Below, piece by piece: positions 46,506 through 56,009 of a stretch of 64,000 nt of DNA (position 1 is the first letter of the stretch; every line of letters starts with the position of its first letter). This stretch comes from Halostreptopolyspora alba. Lineage in GTDB: Bacteria; Actinomycetota; Actinomycetes; Streptosporangiales; Streptosporangiaceae. The translations under genes and the position numbers were made by a program. Below the pieces are notes generated by a model that worked only from the letters and a program-made list of their open reading frames with translations, did no database searches and was not told where the DNA came from. The stretch is from the NCBI GenBank assembly GCA_003725585.1, contig RJMB01000009.1, positions 68,787 through 132,786 on the forward strand. The letters are read 5' to 3'.

Positions 46506-47624
46506 TCAGGCGAACGTGCGGATCCAGCCGTGGGTGTCGGCGCGGGTACCGTACTGCAACGCGACCAGCTCCTCGCGCAGCCGCGTGGTGACCGGGCCGG
46601 GGGTGCCGTCACCGATCGTGAACTCTCCCCCGGGCCCCTTCACGTGGCCGACCGGGGTGATGACCGCCGCCGTTCCGCAGGCGAACACCTCGGTCAGTTC
46701 CCCGCTGAGGGCGGCCTCCCGCCAACGGTCGGTGGAGATCCGCCCCTCCTCGGTGGGCCAGCCCAGCTCGGGGGCGAGCTTCAACAGTGAGTCGCGGGTG
46801 ATGCCCGGCAGCAGTGTGCCGGTGAGCGCGGGCGTCACGAGCCGAGCGTCGTCTCCGGAGCCGAAGACGAAGAACAGGTTCATCCCTCCCATCTCCTCGA
46901 CCCAGCGATGCTCGACCGCGTCGAGCCAGACCACCTGGTCACACCCCTGCTCGACGGCCTGTGCCTGGGCGAGGAAGCTCGCGGCGTAGTTGCCCGCGAA
47001 CTTGGCCTCCCCGGTGCCGCCGGGCGCGGCGCGCGTGTAGTCCTCGCTGAGCCAGACCGTGACCGGCTTGACGCCCCCCGAGAAGTAGGCTCCCGACGGG
47101 GACGCGATCAGCATGAAGAGGTAGGTGCGGGACGGGTTGTTCACGCCGAGCCCGACATCGGTGGCGAACATGAACGGGCGCAGGTAGAGGCTGCTGCTCT
47201 GCTGGCTGGGAACCCACTCGCCGTCGTACCGCAGCAGCGTCTCGATGGCGCCGACGAACAGCTCCTCGCCGAGCTCGGGCATGGCCATGCGGCGGGCACT
47301 GCGGTTGAACCGGGCCGCGTTCGCTTCGGGCCTGAAACACGCGACGGTGCCGTCGGGGTGCCGGTAAGCCTTCAGCCCCTCGAAGATCTCCTGGGCGTAG
47401 TGCAGTGAGGCGGTGGCCGGGTCGAGTGTCACGGGCCCGTACGGTTCGAGCCGCGCGTCGTACCAGCCCTTCTCCTCCGAGTAACGGATGGTGACCATGT
47501 GGTCGGTGAACACTGTGCCGAACCCGGGATCGTCCAGCAGGGCTGCTCGTTCCTGCGGGGTCTTCCGCTGCGGCGAGAGCTGGACGTCGAACGTCAACCC
47601 GCTTGTGGTGGTGCTGCTGTTCAT
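46506..47624 (-). CDS. ilvE: Branched-chain amino-acid aminotransferase
   Basis: A 372-residue PLP-dependent class IV aminotransferase catalysing the last step to Val, Leu and Ile. Hallmarks are [17 protein letters not shown], the PLP lysine in [28 protein letters not shown] and [15 protein letters not shown] 47624 has GAAGGA upstream; a longer frame to 47699 is not conserved. It is downstream of leuB on the same strand but separated by 234 bp with a strong hairpin, so it may have its own promoter. Confidence 0.96.
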   Translation of the reverse strand: MNSSTTTSGLTFDVQLSPQRKTPQERAALLDDPGFGTVFTDHMVTIRYSEEKGWYDARLEPYGPVTLDPATASLHYAQEIFEGLKAYRHPDGTVACFRPEANAARFNRSARRMAMPELGEELFVGAIETLLRYDGEWVPSQQSSSLYLRPFMFATDVGLGVNNPSRTYLFMLIASPSGAYFSGGVKPVTVWLSEDYTRAAPGGTGEAKFAGNYAASFLAQAQAVEQGCDQVVWLDAVEHRWVEEMGGMNLFFVFGSGDDARLVTPALTGTLLPGITRDSLLKLAPELGWPTEEGRISTDRWREAALSGELTEVFACGTAAVITPVGHVKGPGGEFTIGDGTPGPVTTRLREELVALQYGTRADTHGWIRTFA

Positions 47625-47765
47625 TTCCTTCTTCGGTCCTCTCGGTACACCGGGCCGGCTGCGCTGCCGGCTCACGATCAAGTGTGACGGAAACGACACA
47701 CCCGGGCCATAGCACGGTGGTCGGATGACGCTCGCCGCTGGCAGCGTGACGTGGTCCGAGAAACG

Positions 47766-47798
47766 GCCAGCGGGCGCGCCGGTGGCGCGCCCGCTGGC
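47766..47798 (-). terminator. Hairpin terminator between leuB and ilvE
   Basis: A 15-bp perfect stem (47766-47780 with 47784-47798) with a 3-nt GGT loop lies 61 nt after leuB. A second, weaker hairpin overlaps the leuB stop. No T-tract is present, so rho-independent strength is uncertain. Confidence 0.65.
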
Positions 47799-47858
47799 TG
47801 GGTTCCGTGGCTGCCTCGGCCGCGCCTCGCGAGGTGAGCAGGGCCGAGATGGGTGATC

Positions 47859-48923
47859 TCAGCCCTGCTCGGCTACTCGGCGAGCGATGTCGTCGCCGAT
47901 CTGGGCGGTGGACCGCTCGCTGCCGTCCTTCGCCCGCGCGTTCAGGTCCTCGGCCACCGCCTGCTCGACCTGGCGCGCCGCGGTGGCGAGGCCGAGGTGC
48001 TGCAACATGATGGCCGACGAGAGCACGGTGGCGGTGGGGTCGGCCTTGCCGTGACCGGCGATGTCCGGCGCGGAGCCGTGGACCGGCTCGAACATGCTGG
48101 GGAAGTCGTTCTCGGGGTTGATGTTACCGCTGGCGGCCAGGCCGATCCCGCCGGCGATGGCGGCGCCGAGGTCGGTGATGATGTCCCCGAACAGGTTGTC
48201 GGTCACCACGACGTCGAACCGTTCGGGCTGGGACACGAAGAACATGGTGGCGGCGTCGACGTGGCAGTAGTCCACGGACACCCGCGGGTACTCGACGCCG
48301 ACCTCGCGCACGACCCGTTGCCACAGCTCACCCGCGTAGGTCAGCACGTTGTCCTTGTGCACCAGGGTCAGCTTGGCGCGCGGGCGCGCGTTGGCCTTCT
48401 CGAAGGCGTAACGCACGACGCGCTCCACCCCGAAGCGGGTGTTGACGCTGTCCTGCGTGGCGATCTCACCGGGGGTGTCCTTACGCAGCACCCCGCCCAT
48501 GCCCGCGTACGGCCCCTCCGTGCCCTCGCGGACGACGAGCATGTCGATGTCGTCGGTCTCGGGCTCGGCGAGCGGGGTGGTCACGCCCGGGTAGAGCCGG
48601 ACCGGGCGCAGGTTCACGTAGTGCGAGAAGGAGAACCGCAGCCGCAACAACAGGCCGCGTTCCAGGATCCCGCTGGGCACCGACGGGTCACCGACGGCTC
48701 CCAGCAGGATGGCCTCCTGGGAGCGGAGCTCGTCCTCGACCGAGTCGGGCAGCGTCTCGCCCGTGGCGTGCCATCGCTTGGCACCGAGCTCGTACTCGGT
48801 GGTGTCCAGCGCGACATCGTGCCTCGACGCGGCCTCGGAAAGGACCTTCACCCCTTCCGTCACCACCTCGGGCCCGATCCCGTCGCCGGGGATGACGGCC
48901 AACTTAACGGTGCGAGCAGCCAT
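47859..48923 (-). CDS. leuB: 3-isopropylmalate dehydrogenase
   Basis: A 354-residue decarboxylating dehydrogenase of the leucine pathway. [39 protein letters not shown] (substrate arginines), [11 protein letters not shown], and [18 protein letters not shown] with [20 protein letters not shown] are canonical. ATG 48923 is the conserved start. With leuCD at 26-28 kb and ilvE next door it completes most of leucine synthesis, although leuA is outside the window. Confidence 0.97.
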   Translation of the reverse strand: MAARTVKLAVIPGDGIGPEVVTEGVKVLSEAASRHDVALDTTEYELGAKRWHATGETLPDSVEDELRSQEAILLGAVGDPSVPSGILERGLLLRLRFSFSHYVNLRPVRLYPGVTTPLAEPETDDIDMLVVREGTEGPYAGMGGVLRKDTPGEIATQDSVNTRFGVERVVRYAFEKANARPRAKLTLVHKDNVLTYAGELWQRVVREVGVEYPRVSVDYCHVDAATMFFVSQPERFDVVVTDNLFGDIITDLGAAIAGGIGLAASGNINPENDFPSMFEPVHGSAPDIAGHGKADPTATVLSSAIMLQHLGLATAARQVEQAVAEDLNARAKDGSERSTAQIGDDIARRVAEQG

Positions 48924-48965
48924 GGAACAGCCCAGCCTCAATCTCAACAGTGGTATCGGCACTCA

Positions 48966-48992
48966 CGGGTGCCGGCGGGACACCGGCACCCG
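48966..48992 (-). terminator. Hairpin upstream of leuB
   Basis: CGGGTGCCGG (48966-48975) and CCGGCACCCG (48983-48992) form a 10-bp perfect stem with a 7-nt loop, 43 nt before leuB. It could end the transcript of the small upstream gene or form part of a leuB leader; no leucine-rich leader peptide is evident. Confidence 0.45.
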
Positions 48993-49033
48993 AGATCTCT
49001 CGTTCGAGACACACGAGAGTGGTCGTGACAAGC

Positions 49034-49138
49034 CTAGCGACCCGCCGGGCCGCCATTGTCACGACGGTCCAACGCGAGCTGCACGGCTTGGGTGGCCTCG
49101 TCTTCGTCCTCGTATGGGGCGTGGGTGGTCTCGTCCAT
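49034..49138 (-). CDS. Putative 34-aa protein
   Basis: A short frame beginning MDETTHAPYEDEDEATQAVQ and ending RRDNGGPAGR. GTGAGG lies 6 nt before the ATG 49138. The frame remains open upstream with protein-like sequence (TRFFVAPGSRGRTPCDFVRI) but without a credible start, so it may be the end of a decayed larger gene. Codon third positions are GC-rich. No family recognised. Confidence 0.35.
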   Translation of the reverse strand: MDETTHAPYEDEDEATQAVQLALDRRDNGGPAGR

Positions 49139-49681
49139 GGTGATCCTCACGAAGTCGCACGGCGTCCGGCCCCGAGAGCCTGGGGCCACGAAGAAACGGG
49201 TACCGGTGGCGTCCGGATGCGCGCGTGTGGCGCCGGGCGGAACGCCCCGGTCGGGGTGTGGTTCGCACGGGCTCCGGCGGGGTCGCCTGCCGGGGAGACC
49301 ACCGCTCTCGCCGGATCGGTGTGGGGGCGGTGGTCGTGCGTGCGGGTGTCGTGCGTCGTTCGGCGCGTTGTGGCACCGCGTGCCCAAGACTATCGGAAGT
49401 CCAACTATCCGGCCACTCTGCCCCCCGGACCAGCACGAACCGCGAAGGAAGTGGAACCGGGTGCCCCGGAAAGGGGCGCCGGAGGTTCCCCGGAGCCTCC
49501 GGCGGGCCGCCAACCACGACCTCGTTACCGGTCGGCGCGGCGCCGTGGGGGTCCACGGGGTCACCCCGCCGCCGACACCACGGAGCCGTTCCTCGCGCGC
49601 CGACTTCTCGGTGTGGCACCTCGCCCGCCGCGTGGCGTTTCCGGCCTCGGCTTCGTCGGTGTCGACACGCTGACCCCACCC
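49139..49681. other. Intergenic region with repeat copy A
   Basis: Long open frames on both strands disagree with each other and lack ribosome binding sites; I see no gene. A GC-rich repeat copy (49453-49505) containing CCGGAAAGGGG and two small hairpins lies near its centre, and is repeated in inverted orientation at 50505-50554. Confidence 0.5.
49453..49505 (+). repeat. Inverted repeat copy A flanking the SRPBCC locus
   Basis: About 50 bp beginning GGAACCGGG, with CCGGAAAGGGG in the middle and GGAGGTTCCCCGGAG after it. A related sequence in opposite orientation lies at 50505-50554. Copy A has internal symmetry (GGTGCCCC-GGAAA-GGGGCGCC; CGGAGG...CCTCCG). Identity between copies is partial, roughly 70% by eye. 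Confidence 0.5.
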
Positions 49682-49711
49682 TTTACATGCAAGTAAATAC
49701 TTGCCTATTAT
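49682..49711 (+). promoter_or_regulatory. Promoter with an operator dyad between -35 and -10, upstream of the SRPBCC gene
   Basis: TTTACA (49682-49687) and TATTAT (49706-49711) are separated by 18 bp, and the spacer holds a perfect dyad GCAAGTA-AA-TACTTGC (49689-49704). It is an AT-rich island in GC-rich DNA. A strong purine-rich GAGGAGGG at 49731-49738 follows but is not next to any start codon. The layout is what an ArsR-type repressor would use. Confidence 0.75.
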
Positions 49712-49819
49712 CGGTTCCGTGAAGTGGGATCGAGGAGGGTCACCACGAACACCACTCGACCGACGCCACACCGCCGCAAACCATCACGGGGCGCCGGCCC
49801 CGGACACGAAAGGACCACC

Positions 49820-50344
49820 ATGACCGACACCGCGGCTTACGCAACCCTGGAGACGATCGACGGGCGCCCGGCGCTGCGTTTCGAGCGCTGGCTCGCGTAC
49901 CCGATCGGGCGCGTGTGGCGGGCGGTCAGTGTGCCAGCGGAGCTCGAGCGTTTCTTTCCCGGCGCCGCCGACTGGACGCCGGCCAAGGGCGAGACCATCG
50001 AGATCGGCGGTGCGATCGTCGAGGTAACCGAGGTCGAGGCACCGCATCGCCTGGCGTGGACGTTCGCCGGCCAACCGCAGAGCTTCGAGCTGGTGGAGGC
50101 GGAAGGCGGCTGCCGGTTGGTCTTCACTCATGTCATCGACGACCTGCCGGCGGCGCAGACCGCGACCGGCTGGCAGATCTACCTTTCACGGCTCGAGCCT
50201 CATCTCGCCGGCGGATACCTCTCCGAAGAGGAGGCGCACGAGCCGTGGAAGGACATCCACGAACACTACGCCGAGCGCTTCGGCGTCGACCCGGAGCCGG
50301 GACGACGCTGGGCGGCGGAGAACCTGCCCGCCGATCGGGGCTGA
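49820..50344 (+). CDS. SRPBCC (AHSA1-like) domain protein
   Basis: A 174-residue START/SRPBCC-fold protein: LRFERWLAYPIGRVWRAVSVP at the N-terminus, PGAADWTPAKGETIEIGGAI, HRLAWTFAGQPQSFELVE and GCRLVFTHVIDDLP, then ATGWQIYLSRLEPHLAGG. These small hydrophobic-ligand-binding proteins often lie in operons behind an ArsR regulator. No regulator gene is next to this one, although an operator-like dyad precedes it. AAAGGA lies 8 nt before ATG 49820. The ligand is unknown. Confidence 0.88.
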   Translation: MTDTAAYATLETIDGRPALRFERWLAYPIGRVWRAVSVPAELERFFPGAADWTPAKGETIEIGGAIVEVTEVEAPHRLAWTFAGQPQSFELVEAEGGCRLVFTHVIDDLPAAQTATGWQIYLSRLEPHLAGGYLSEEEAHEPWKDIHEHYAERFGVDPEPGRRWAAENLPADRG

Positions 50345-50353
50345 GGACGGCCA

Positions 50354-50605
50354 GTGAGCACCAACACGGCCAGTGTCCTCGTCGACGGCCAGACCGCGGC
50401 GCGGCCTCCCACCATCCAGGCAGGACAGCCAGCGTTGTTCGCGGCTCCTGACAGGTTCGTCACCGGCGCCCCGTGTGCTCGCGCACACCAGGCGGGACGC
50501 GTTCCGAGGGCTTCCGGAGAGCCTCCACCTCCCCTTTCCGGCGCGCTCGGTTCGATCTCCACGAAGGGCCGCCCGCGCGCTCGGCGCACGGGCGGCCCTT
50601 CGTGA
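50354..50605 (+). CDS. Doubtful short ORF after the SRPBCC gene, possibly a gene fragment
   Basis: GTG 50354 follows GAGG by 6 nt and 9 nt after the SRPBCC stop, and the first 35 codons read MSTNTASVLVDGQTAARPPT and on in plausible fashion. After about 50 codons the frame enters repeat copy B and then the serA terminator hairpin, where the sequence becomes Arg/Pro/Gly-rich. It looks like the N-terminus of a gene cut off by rearrangement, or a spurious frame. No family recognised. Confidence 0.25.
   Translation: MSTNTASVLVDGQTAARPPTIQAGQPALFAAPDRFVTGAPCARAHQAGRVPRASGEPPPPLSGALGSISTKGRPRARRTGGPS
50505..50554 (-). repeat. Inverted repeat copy B flanking the SRPBCC locus
   Basis: Read on the minus strand it begins CGAACCGAG, contains CCGGAAAGGGG and continues GGAGGCTCTCCGGAAGCC, aligning to copy A at 49453-49505 in inverted orientation. 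It is immediately followed on the plus side by the serA terminator. Confidence 0.5.
50561..50603 (-). terminator. Terminator of serA
   Basis: ACGAAGGGCCGCCCG (50561-50575) pairs perfectly with CGGGCGGCCCTTCGT (50589-50603), 15 bp with a 13-nt loop, 24 nt beyond the serA stop. Confidence 0.8.
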
Positions 50606-50627
50606 TGGGTTCCACGGAACCGCCGGA

Positions 50628-52214
50628 CTAGCTCAGGTCGACCTGGCGCGTCCGGACCGAGGAGATCTCGGTGGAGATCGCCTCGAGGGTGTCGTCGGGA
50701 ATCGCGGAGTCGACCGTCAGCGTGATGAGCGCCCGGCCGCCCTGCTGGTCCCGGCTCACCTGCATGCCGGCGATGTTGATCCGGTCCTCGCCGAGCAGCG
50801 CGCCGACCCTGCCGACCATGCCGGGGCGGTCGTCGTAGGAGAAGAACGCCATGTGCTCGTTGATCGGGATCTCCATCTCGTAGTTGTTGATCTCGACCAG
50901 TTTCTCGGAGTGGCCCGGGCCGGTGAACGTGCCCGACACGGAGACGCGCTGGCCGTCCGGCAGGATGCCCCGCACGGAGACCAGGTTGCGCCAGTTCGTG
51001 TTGTCGTCACTGGTGGTCAGGGTCACCTCGACTCCCCGCTCCTTGGCCAACAGCGGGGCGTTCACGAAGGTGACGGTGTCCTCGGTGACGTCACTGAACA
51101 CGCCCTTCAACGCGGCCAGCTCCAGCACCTTGACGTCGTGCGCCGCGATCTCGCCGCGCACCACGACCTCGACCTGGTTGGCCACGCCGCGCGCGAGCGA
51201 CGTGAATATCTTGCCCAGCTTCTCGGTGAGCGGCAGCGCCGGCTTGACCTCCTCGGCCATCGCGCCGCCCTGCACGTTCACCGCGTCGGGGACGAACTCG
51301 CCGGACAGCGCGAGACGCACCGACCGGGCGACCTGGGTTCCGGCCTTCTCCTGCGCCTCCTCGGTGCTGGCGCCCAGGTGCGGGGCCACGACAACGTTCT
51401 CGAACTCGAAGAGCGGGCTGTCGGTGCACGGCTCCTGGGACCAGACGTCGATCCCGGCGCCCGCGACACGTCCTTCCTTCAGCGCCCGGTGGAGGGCGGA
51501 CTCGTCGAGGATCCCACCCCGGGCAGCGTTGATGACGCGAACGTTCGGCTTGACCTTGGACAGCGCGTCGTCACCGATCAGGCCGACGGTGTCCTTGTTC
51601 TTGGGCAGGTGGATCGTGATGAAGTCGCTGCTTCGCAGCAGTTCGTCCAGGCTGACCAGTTCCACGCCCATCTGCGCGGCGCGGCTGGGCTGCACGAACG
51701 GGTCGTAGGCGACGAGCCGGGTCCCGAAGGCGGCGAGCCGCTGCGCGACCAGCGCTCCGATCCTTCCCAGCCCGACGACACCGATGGTCTTGTCGTAGAG
51801 TTCCACACCGGTGTACTTGGAACGCTTCCACTCGCCGTTGACGAGGGCGTTGTGCGCCGGCGCTGTGTTGCGCGCCGAGGCCAGCAGCAGGTTCACGGCC
51901 TGCTCGGCGGCGCTCACGATGTTGGAGGTGGGTGCGTTGACGACGAGCACGCCGGCCTTCGTCGCCGCCTCAACGTCGACATTGTCCAGCCCCACGCCCG
52001 CGCGCGCCACCACCTGCAGGTTGGGCGCCGCCGCGAGGACCTCGGAGTCGACCTTGGTCGCGCTACGCACGACCAGGGCATCGACCTCGGCGAGGGCGGG
52101 CAGCAGCTGAGAGCGGTCACCGCCGTCGACACGGCGGACCTCAAAACTCTCCTCAAGCAGCGCGATTCCGGCGGGCGAGAGTTCTTCCGCGACAAGTACG
52201 GAGGGCTTCGGCAC
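50628..52214 (-). CDS. serA: D-3-phosphoglycerate dehydrogenase (long, ACT-containing form)
   Basis: A 528-residue enzyme of serine synthesis. The N-terminal substrate-binding part begins KPSVLVAEELSPAGIALLEE; NAD-binding GVVGLGRIGALVAQRL, NAARGGILDESALHRAL and HLGASTEEAQEKAG follow. After residue about 310 there is the intervening (ASB) domain and a C-terminal ACT domain (RPGMVGRVGALLGEDRINIAG), the form feedback-inhibited by serine in mycobacteria. GTG 52214 matches family length. It lies downstream of ilvC with its own terminator before the next genes. Confidence 0.96.
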   Translation of the reverse strand: MPKPSVLVAEELSPAGIALLEESFEVRRVDGGDRSQLLPALAEVDALVVRSATKVDSEVLAAAPNLQVVARAGVGLDNVDVEAATKAGVLVVNAPTSNIVSAAEQAVNLLLASARNTAPAHNALVNGEWKRSKYTGVELYDKTIGVVGLGRIGALVAQRLAAFGTRLVAYDPFVQPSRAAQMGVELVSLDELLRSSDFITIHLPKNKDTVGLIGDDALSKVKPNVRVINAARGGILDESALHRALKEGRVAGAGIDVWSQEPCTDSPLFEFENVVVAPHLGASTEEAQEKAGTQVARSVRLALSGEFVPDAVNVQGGAMAEEVKPALPLTEKLGKIFTSLARGVANQVEVVVRGEIAAHDVKVLELAALKGVFSDVTEDTVTFVNAPLLAKERGVEVTLTTSDDNTNWRNLVSVRGILPDGQRVSVSGTFTGPGHSEKLVEINNYEMEIPINEHMAFFSYDDRPGMVGRVGALLGEDRINIAGMQVSRDQQGGRALITLTVDSAIPDDTLEAISTEISSVRTRQVDLS

Positions 52215-52403
52215 AGCTAGATCCTTATGTGGGTTGCAATGTGGCCGCGGTCGGGGCGGCCTTGGGCGAACTCCAGAACTCTTACGTCGGACGTCCTTGG
52301 CCAACGGAAAGTCTACTGCGCAGGTGGGTCGCCCACGCGGGGAGGGGGTCGCCCGTACCGTCGATTCTACTGTCCTCCCAGCTCACAGGGGGCGCACACG
52401 AAA

Positions 52404-52447
52404 GGGTCCGGGCGGACCGCGCGAGACTCGGCGATCCACCCGGACCC
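52404..52447 (-). terminator. Hairpin terminator between ilvC and serA
   Basis: GGGTCCGGGCGG (52404-52415) pairs with CCACCCGGACCC (52436-52447), 12 positions with one mismatch and a 20-nt loop, 16 nt after the ilvC stop. No T-tract. Confidence 0.6.
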
Positions 52448-52463
52448 CGGGTGCGTGTGTGGC

Positions 52464-53456
52464 TCAGCCCCGCAGCCAGCTCATGAGCGGACGTAGCTCG
52501 GCGCCGACCTTCTCGATGGGCTCGCTCTGCTCGGCCTCACGGCGCTTGAGGAAGTTCGGCCGTCCGGCGTCGAACTCGCTCACCAGCTCCTCGGCATAGG
52601 TGCCGTCGCGGACCTCGGAGAGGATCTTGCGCATCTCCTCGCGGGTCTGCTCGGTGATGACGCGGGGGCCGCGGGTGTAGCCCCCGTACTCGGCGTTGTC
52701 CGAGACCGACCAGTACATCTTGGAGATGCCGCCCTCGTACATCAGGTCAACGATGAGCTTCACCTCGTGCAGGCACTCGAAGTAGGCCACCTCGGGCTGG
52801 TACCCGGCCTCGGTCAGGGTGGTGAACCCGGCCTTGATCAGCTCCGACAGGCCACCGCAGAGCACCGCCTGCTCACCGAACAGGTCGGTCTCGGTCTCCT
52901 CGGTGAACGTGGTCCGCAGCGCGCCGGCACGCGTGCCGCCGATGCCCTTGGCGTAGGAGAGCACCAGGTCCCACCCCTTGCCGGTGGCGTCCTGCTCCAC
53001 AGCCACGAGCATGGGCACTCCCTGGCCCACCTCGAACTGGCGCCGGACGAGGTGACCCGGCCCCTTGGGGGCGACCATGGCGACGTCGACGTCGGAGGGC
53101 GGCTGGACCAGCCCGTACCGGATGCTGAACCCGTGACCGAAGAACAGCGCGTCGCCCGGCTTGAGGTGCGGGGCGATCTCGTTGGTGTAGAGGTCCCGGT
53201 GGTTGTGGTCGGGCACCAGGATCATGATCAGGTCGGCCTCCTGGGCGGCCTCGGCCGGGGTCACCACACGCAGACCCTCCTCCTCGGCCTTGGCGCGGCT
53301 GCCCGACCCCTCAGCGAGGCCCACACGCACGTCGACCCCCGAGTCCCGCAGCGAAAGCGCGTGCGCGTGCCCCTGACTGCCGTATCCGATGACGGCGACC
53401 CTGCGTTCCTGGACGAAGCTCAGGTCCGCGTTGTCGTCGTAGTACATCTGTGCCAC
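52464..53456 (-). CDS. ilvC: Ketol-acid reductoisomerase
   Basis: A 330-residue class I reductoisomerase of Val/Ile synthesis. It starts [16 protein letters not shown], has [19 protein letters not shown] (NADPH loop), [20 protein letters not shown], and the metal-binding helices with [15 protein letters not shown] and [22 protein letters not shown] 53456 has AAGGAG upstream. It is third in the ilvBNC order, 128 bp after ilvN. Confidence 0.97.
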   Translation of the reverse strand: MAQMYYDDNADLSFVQERRVAVIGYGSQGHAHALSLRDSGVDVRVGLAEGSGSRAKAEEEGLRVVTPAEAAQEADLIMILVPDHNHRDLYTNEIAPHLKPGDALFFGHGFSIRYGLVQPPSDVDVAMVAPKGPGHLVRRQFEVGQGVPMLVAVEQDATGKGWDLVLSYAKGIGGTRAGALRTTFTEETETDLFGEQAVLCGGLSELIKAGFTTLTEAGYQPEVAYFECLHEVKLIVDLMYEGGISKMYWSVSDNAEYGGYTRGPRVITEQTREEMRKILSEVRDGTYAEELVSEFDAGRPNFLKRREAEQSEPIEKVGAELRPLMSWLRG

Positions 53457-53584
53457 TTCGGCTTACTCCTTAGTCCTTGTGCTCGGCGCCGCACCACGGT
53501 TGGCGCCGGGTGCGGCACGGATGTCGGGTTCGGGCGGGCGCCCGTGTCACGGTCCGCGCCCGACCGCGGGCGCCCGGCCGTGGG

Positions 53585-54109
53585 TCACGCGCTGCGCTCG
53601 ACGGCGCGGAGCGACCGATCGGTGATCGACCTCGGTCCCCGCCCCAGCGCGACGAGCCCGGACTTGACCAGCTCCTTGATGCCGAACGGTTCCAGGTTGC
53701 GGACGAGCGAGTCGAGTTTGTCGGGCCTGCCGGTGGCTTCGATGACGACGACGTCGGGGTGGACGTCGACCACGTTGGCCCGGAACAGCTCGGCGGTCTG
53801 GATGACCTGCGGACGGCTGCCGGCATCGGCCTTGACCTTGGCGAGCAGGAGCTCTCTGCGCACCGAGGCGTCGTTGTCCATCTCGACGATCTTGACGACG
53901 TTGACCAGCTTGTTGAGCTGTTTGGTCACCTGCTCCAGAGGGTGGCGGTCGCAGTTGACCACGATCGTCATGCGGGACAGCCCCTCGTACTCGGTCGTGC
54001 TGACACTGAGCGAGTGGATGTTGAACCCGCGGCGGGAGAACAACGAGGAGGCCCTGGCCAGGATCCCCGGTGTGTCCTCCACGAGGACGGAAAGCGTGTG
54101 CTGGCTCAT
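53585..54109 (-). CDS. ilvN: Acetolactate synthase regulatory (small) subunit
   Basis: A 174-residue regulatory subunit giving valine feedback inhibition of acetolactate synthase. The N-terminal ACT domain is clear (LSVLVEDTPGILARASSLFS, RRGFNIHSLSVSTTEYEGLS), followed by the second ALS_ss domain (LLLAKVKADAGSRPQVIQTAE, VVVIEATGRPDKLDSLV). It begins 18 bp after ilvB, so the two are co-translated. Length is normal. The gene is also called ilvH in some species. Confidence 0.96.
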   Translation of the reverse strand: MSQHTLSVLVEDTPGILARASSLFSRRGFNIHSLSVSTTEYEGLSRMTIVVNCDRHPLEQVTKQLNKLVNVVKIVEMDNDASVRRELLLAKVKADAGSRPQVIQTAELFRANVVDVHPDVVVIEATGRPDKLDSLVRNLEPFGIKELVKSGLVALGRGPRSITDRSLRAVERSA

Positions 54110-54127
54110 CGTGAAACTTGCCTTTCC

Positions 54128-55891
54128 CTAGTCCTCGTCGTCCCACTCGGGCGCCATGTCGCGCGCGTACTGGATGTTGTCGTTGCTAACACCCGGACCG
54201 ACCATCGGCCAGACCATCGCGTCATGGTTCACCGAGAAGTCGATGACCACCGGTGCGTCGTTGATCGCCATGGCCTTCTCGATCGTGGCGTCGACGTCCT
54301 CGGCCCGGTCGCAGCGCAGCCCGACACAACCGTACGCCTCCGCGAGGCGCGCGAAGTCGGGGATGCGCACCCTGGCCTCCTCCTTGGGGGCGGTCTGTAG
54401 GTCGGTGTTGGAGTATCGGCCGTCATAGAACAGGGTCTGCCACTGCCGCACCATGCCGAGGTTCCCGTTGTTGATGACCGCGACCTTGATCGGTATGCCC
54501 TCGATGGCGCAGGTCGCGAGCTCCTGGTTGGTCATCTGGAAACAGCCGTCACCGTCGATGGCCCACACCGTGCGGTCGGGATCGGCCGCCTGCGCGCCGA
54601 GCGCCGCCGGCACGGAGAAGCCCATGGTGCCGAGACCGCCGGAGTTGATGAAGGTCCCCGGATGCTCGTAGTCGATGAACTGTGAGGCCCACATCTGGTG
54701 CTGGCCGACCCCGGCGACGTAGGAGACCTCCGGACCCGCGAGCTCCCCCAGCCGTTTGATGACGCGCTGCGGGGACAGGCCACCGTCGGGGTTCTCCTCG
54801 AAACCCAGTGGGTAGGTGGTGCGCAGCCGGTCGAGCTGGGACCACCAGGCCGCGTAGTCGCCGGTACGCCCGTTGGTCTGGTCGTTGCGGACGGAGACCA
54901 CGAGGTCGGCGATGACCTCCCGGCAGTCGCCAACGATCGGAACGTCGGCGTGCCGGTTCTTGGAGATCTCGGCCGGGTCGATGTCGGCGTGCACGATCGT
55001 GGCGTCGGGGGCGAAGCTGTCCAGCTTGCCGGTGACGCGGTCGTCGAAGCGCGCCCCGAGTGCCACGATCAGGTCGGCCTTCTGCAACGCTCCGACCGCG
55101 GCGACGGTGCCGTGCATGCCGGGCATGCCCAGGTGCTGCGGGTGGCTGTCGGGGAACGCGCCCCGCGCCATCAGGGTCGTGACCACGGGCACTCCGGTGA
55201 GCTCGGCCAGGACCCGCAGCTCCTGGGACGCGCCGGCCTTGAACACGCCGCCACCGACGTAGAGGACCGGGCGCCGCGCCTCGGCGACCATCCGCGCGGC
55301 CTCGCGGACCTGTTTGCCGTGGGGCTTGGTGACTGGCCGGTAGCCGGGCATGTCAAGACGGTCGGGCCAGACGAACGTGCTCTGCCCCTGCAGCGCGTCC
55401 TTGGCGATGTCGACCAGCACCGGTCCCGGACGGCCGGTCGAGGCGATCTGGAACGCCTCGGCGATCGTGCGCGGGATGTCGGCGGTGTCCCTGACCAGGT
55501 AGTTGTGCTTGGTGATCGGCATCGTGATGCCGCATATGTCGGCTTCCTGGAACGCGTCGGTGCCGATGGCCGGGGAAGCCACCTGTCCGGTGATCGCCAC
55601 CATCGGAACGGAGTCCATGTGCGCGTCGGCGAGGGGGGTGACGAGGTTCGTGGCACCTGGCCCGCTGGTCGCGACGCAGACTCCCGGACGGCCGGTCGCG
55701 TAGGCGTACCCCTCGGCAGCGTGACCGGCGCCCTGCTCGTGCCGCATAAGGATGTGGCGTACCCGGGTGGAGTCGAACAGGGGATCGTAGGCGGGCAGGA
55801 TCGCGCCACCCGGGATCCCGAACACCACATCGACGCCGACGTGCTCCAGCGACCTAATGAGCGACTGGGCTCCGGTCATCTGCTCGGTCAT
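54128..55891 (-). CDS. ilvB: Acetolactate synthase catalytic (large) subunit
   Basis: A 587-residue ThDP enzyme for the first common step of valine/leucine (and second of isoleucine). The N-terminal [19 protein letters not shown], catalytic Glu in [34 protein letters not shown], and ThDP-binding [19 protein letters not shown] with [12 protein letters not shown] are intact. ATG 55891 is preferred (AAGGA upstream); the preceding GTG 55894 is possible. First structural gene of ilvBNC, behind an attenuator. Confidence 0.97.
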   Translation of the reverse strand: MTEQMTGAQSLIRSLEHVGVDVVFGIPGGAILPAYDPLFDSTRVRHILMRHEQGAGHAAEGYAYATGRPGVCVATSGPGATNLVTPLADAHMDSVPMVAITGQVASPAIGTDAFQEADICGITMPITKHNYLVRDTADIPRTIAEAFQIASTGRPGPVLVDIAKDALQGQSTFVWPDRLDMPGYRPVTKPHGKQVREAARMVAEARRPVLYVGGGVFKAGASQELRVLAELTGVPVVTTLMARGAFPDSHPQHLGMPGMHGTVAAVGALQKADLIVALGARFDDRVTGKLDSFAPDATIVHADIDPAEISKNRHADVPIVGDCREVIADLVVSVRNDQTNGRTGDYAAWWSQLDRLRTTYPLGFEENPDGGLSPQRVIKRLGELAGPEVSYVAGVGQHQMWASQFIDYEHPGTFINSGGLGTMGFSVPAALGAQAADPDRTVWAIDGDGCFQMTNQELATCAIEGIPIKVAVINNGNLGMVRQWQTLFYDGRYSNTDLQTAPKEEARVRIPDFARLAEAYGCVGLRCDRAEDVDATIEKAMAINDAPVVIDFSVNHDAMVWPMVGPGVSNDNIQYARDMAPEWDDED

Positions 55892-55935
55892 CACTAGATC
55901 CTTCGAAAGAGATCGTGGGAATCACTCGTGCCTGA

Positions 55936-56009
55936 CAACAAAAAGCCCCCCTCCGCAAGGGCGGTTGAGGGGGGCGCGCAGCACGGACTCGGTCAGCTCG
56001 CTGCGCGCC
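55936..56009 (-). promoter_or_regulatory. Transcription attenuator of ilvBNC: pause hairpin and terminator
   Basis: On the minus strand a 10-bp hairpin (GGCGCGCAGC with GCTGCGCGCC; 56009-56000 and 55982-55973) covers the end of the leader peptide. Its 3' arm overlaps the 5' arm of a terminator, GCCCCCCTC (55975-55967) with GAGGGGGGC (55953-55945), followed by TTTTTGTTG (55944-55936). The two structures are mutually exclusive at their shared bases, as needed for attenuation. Confidence 0.87.
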
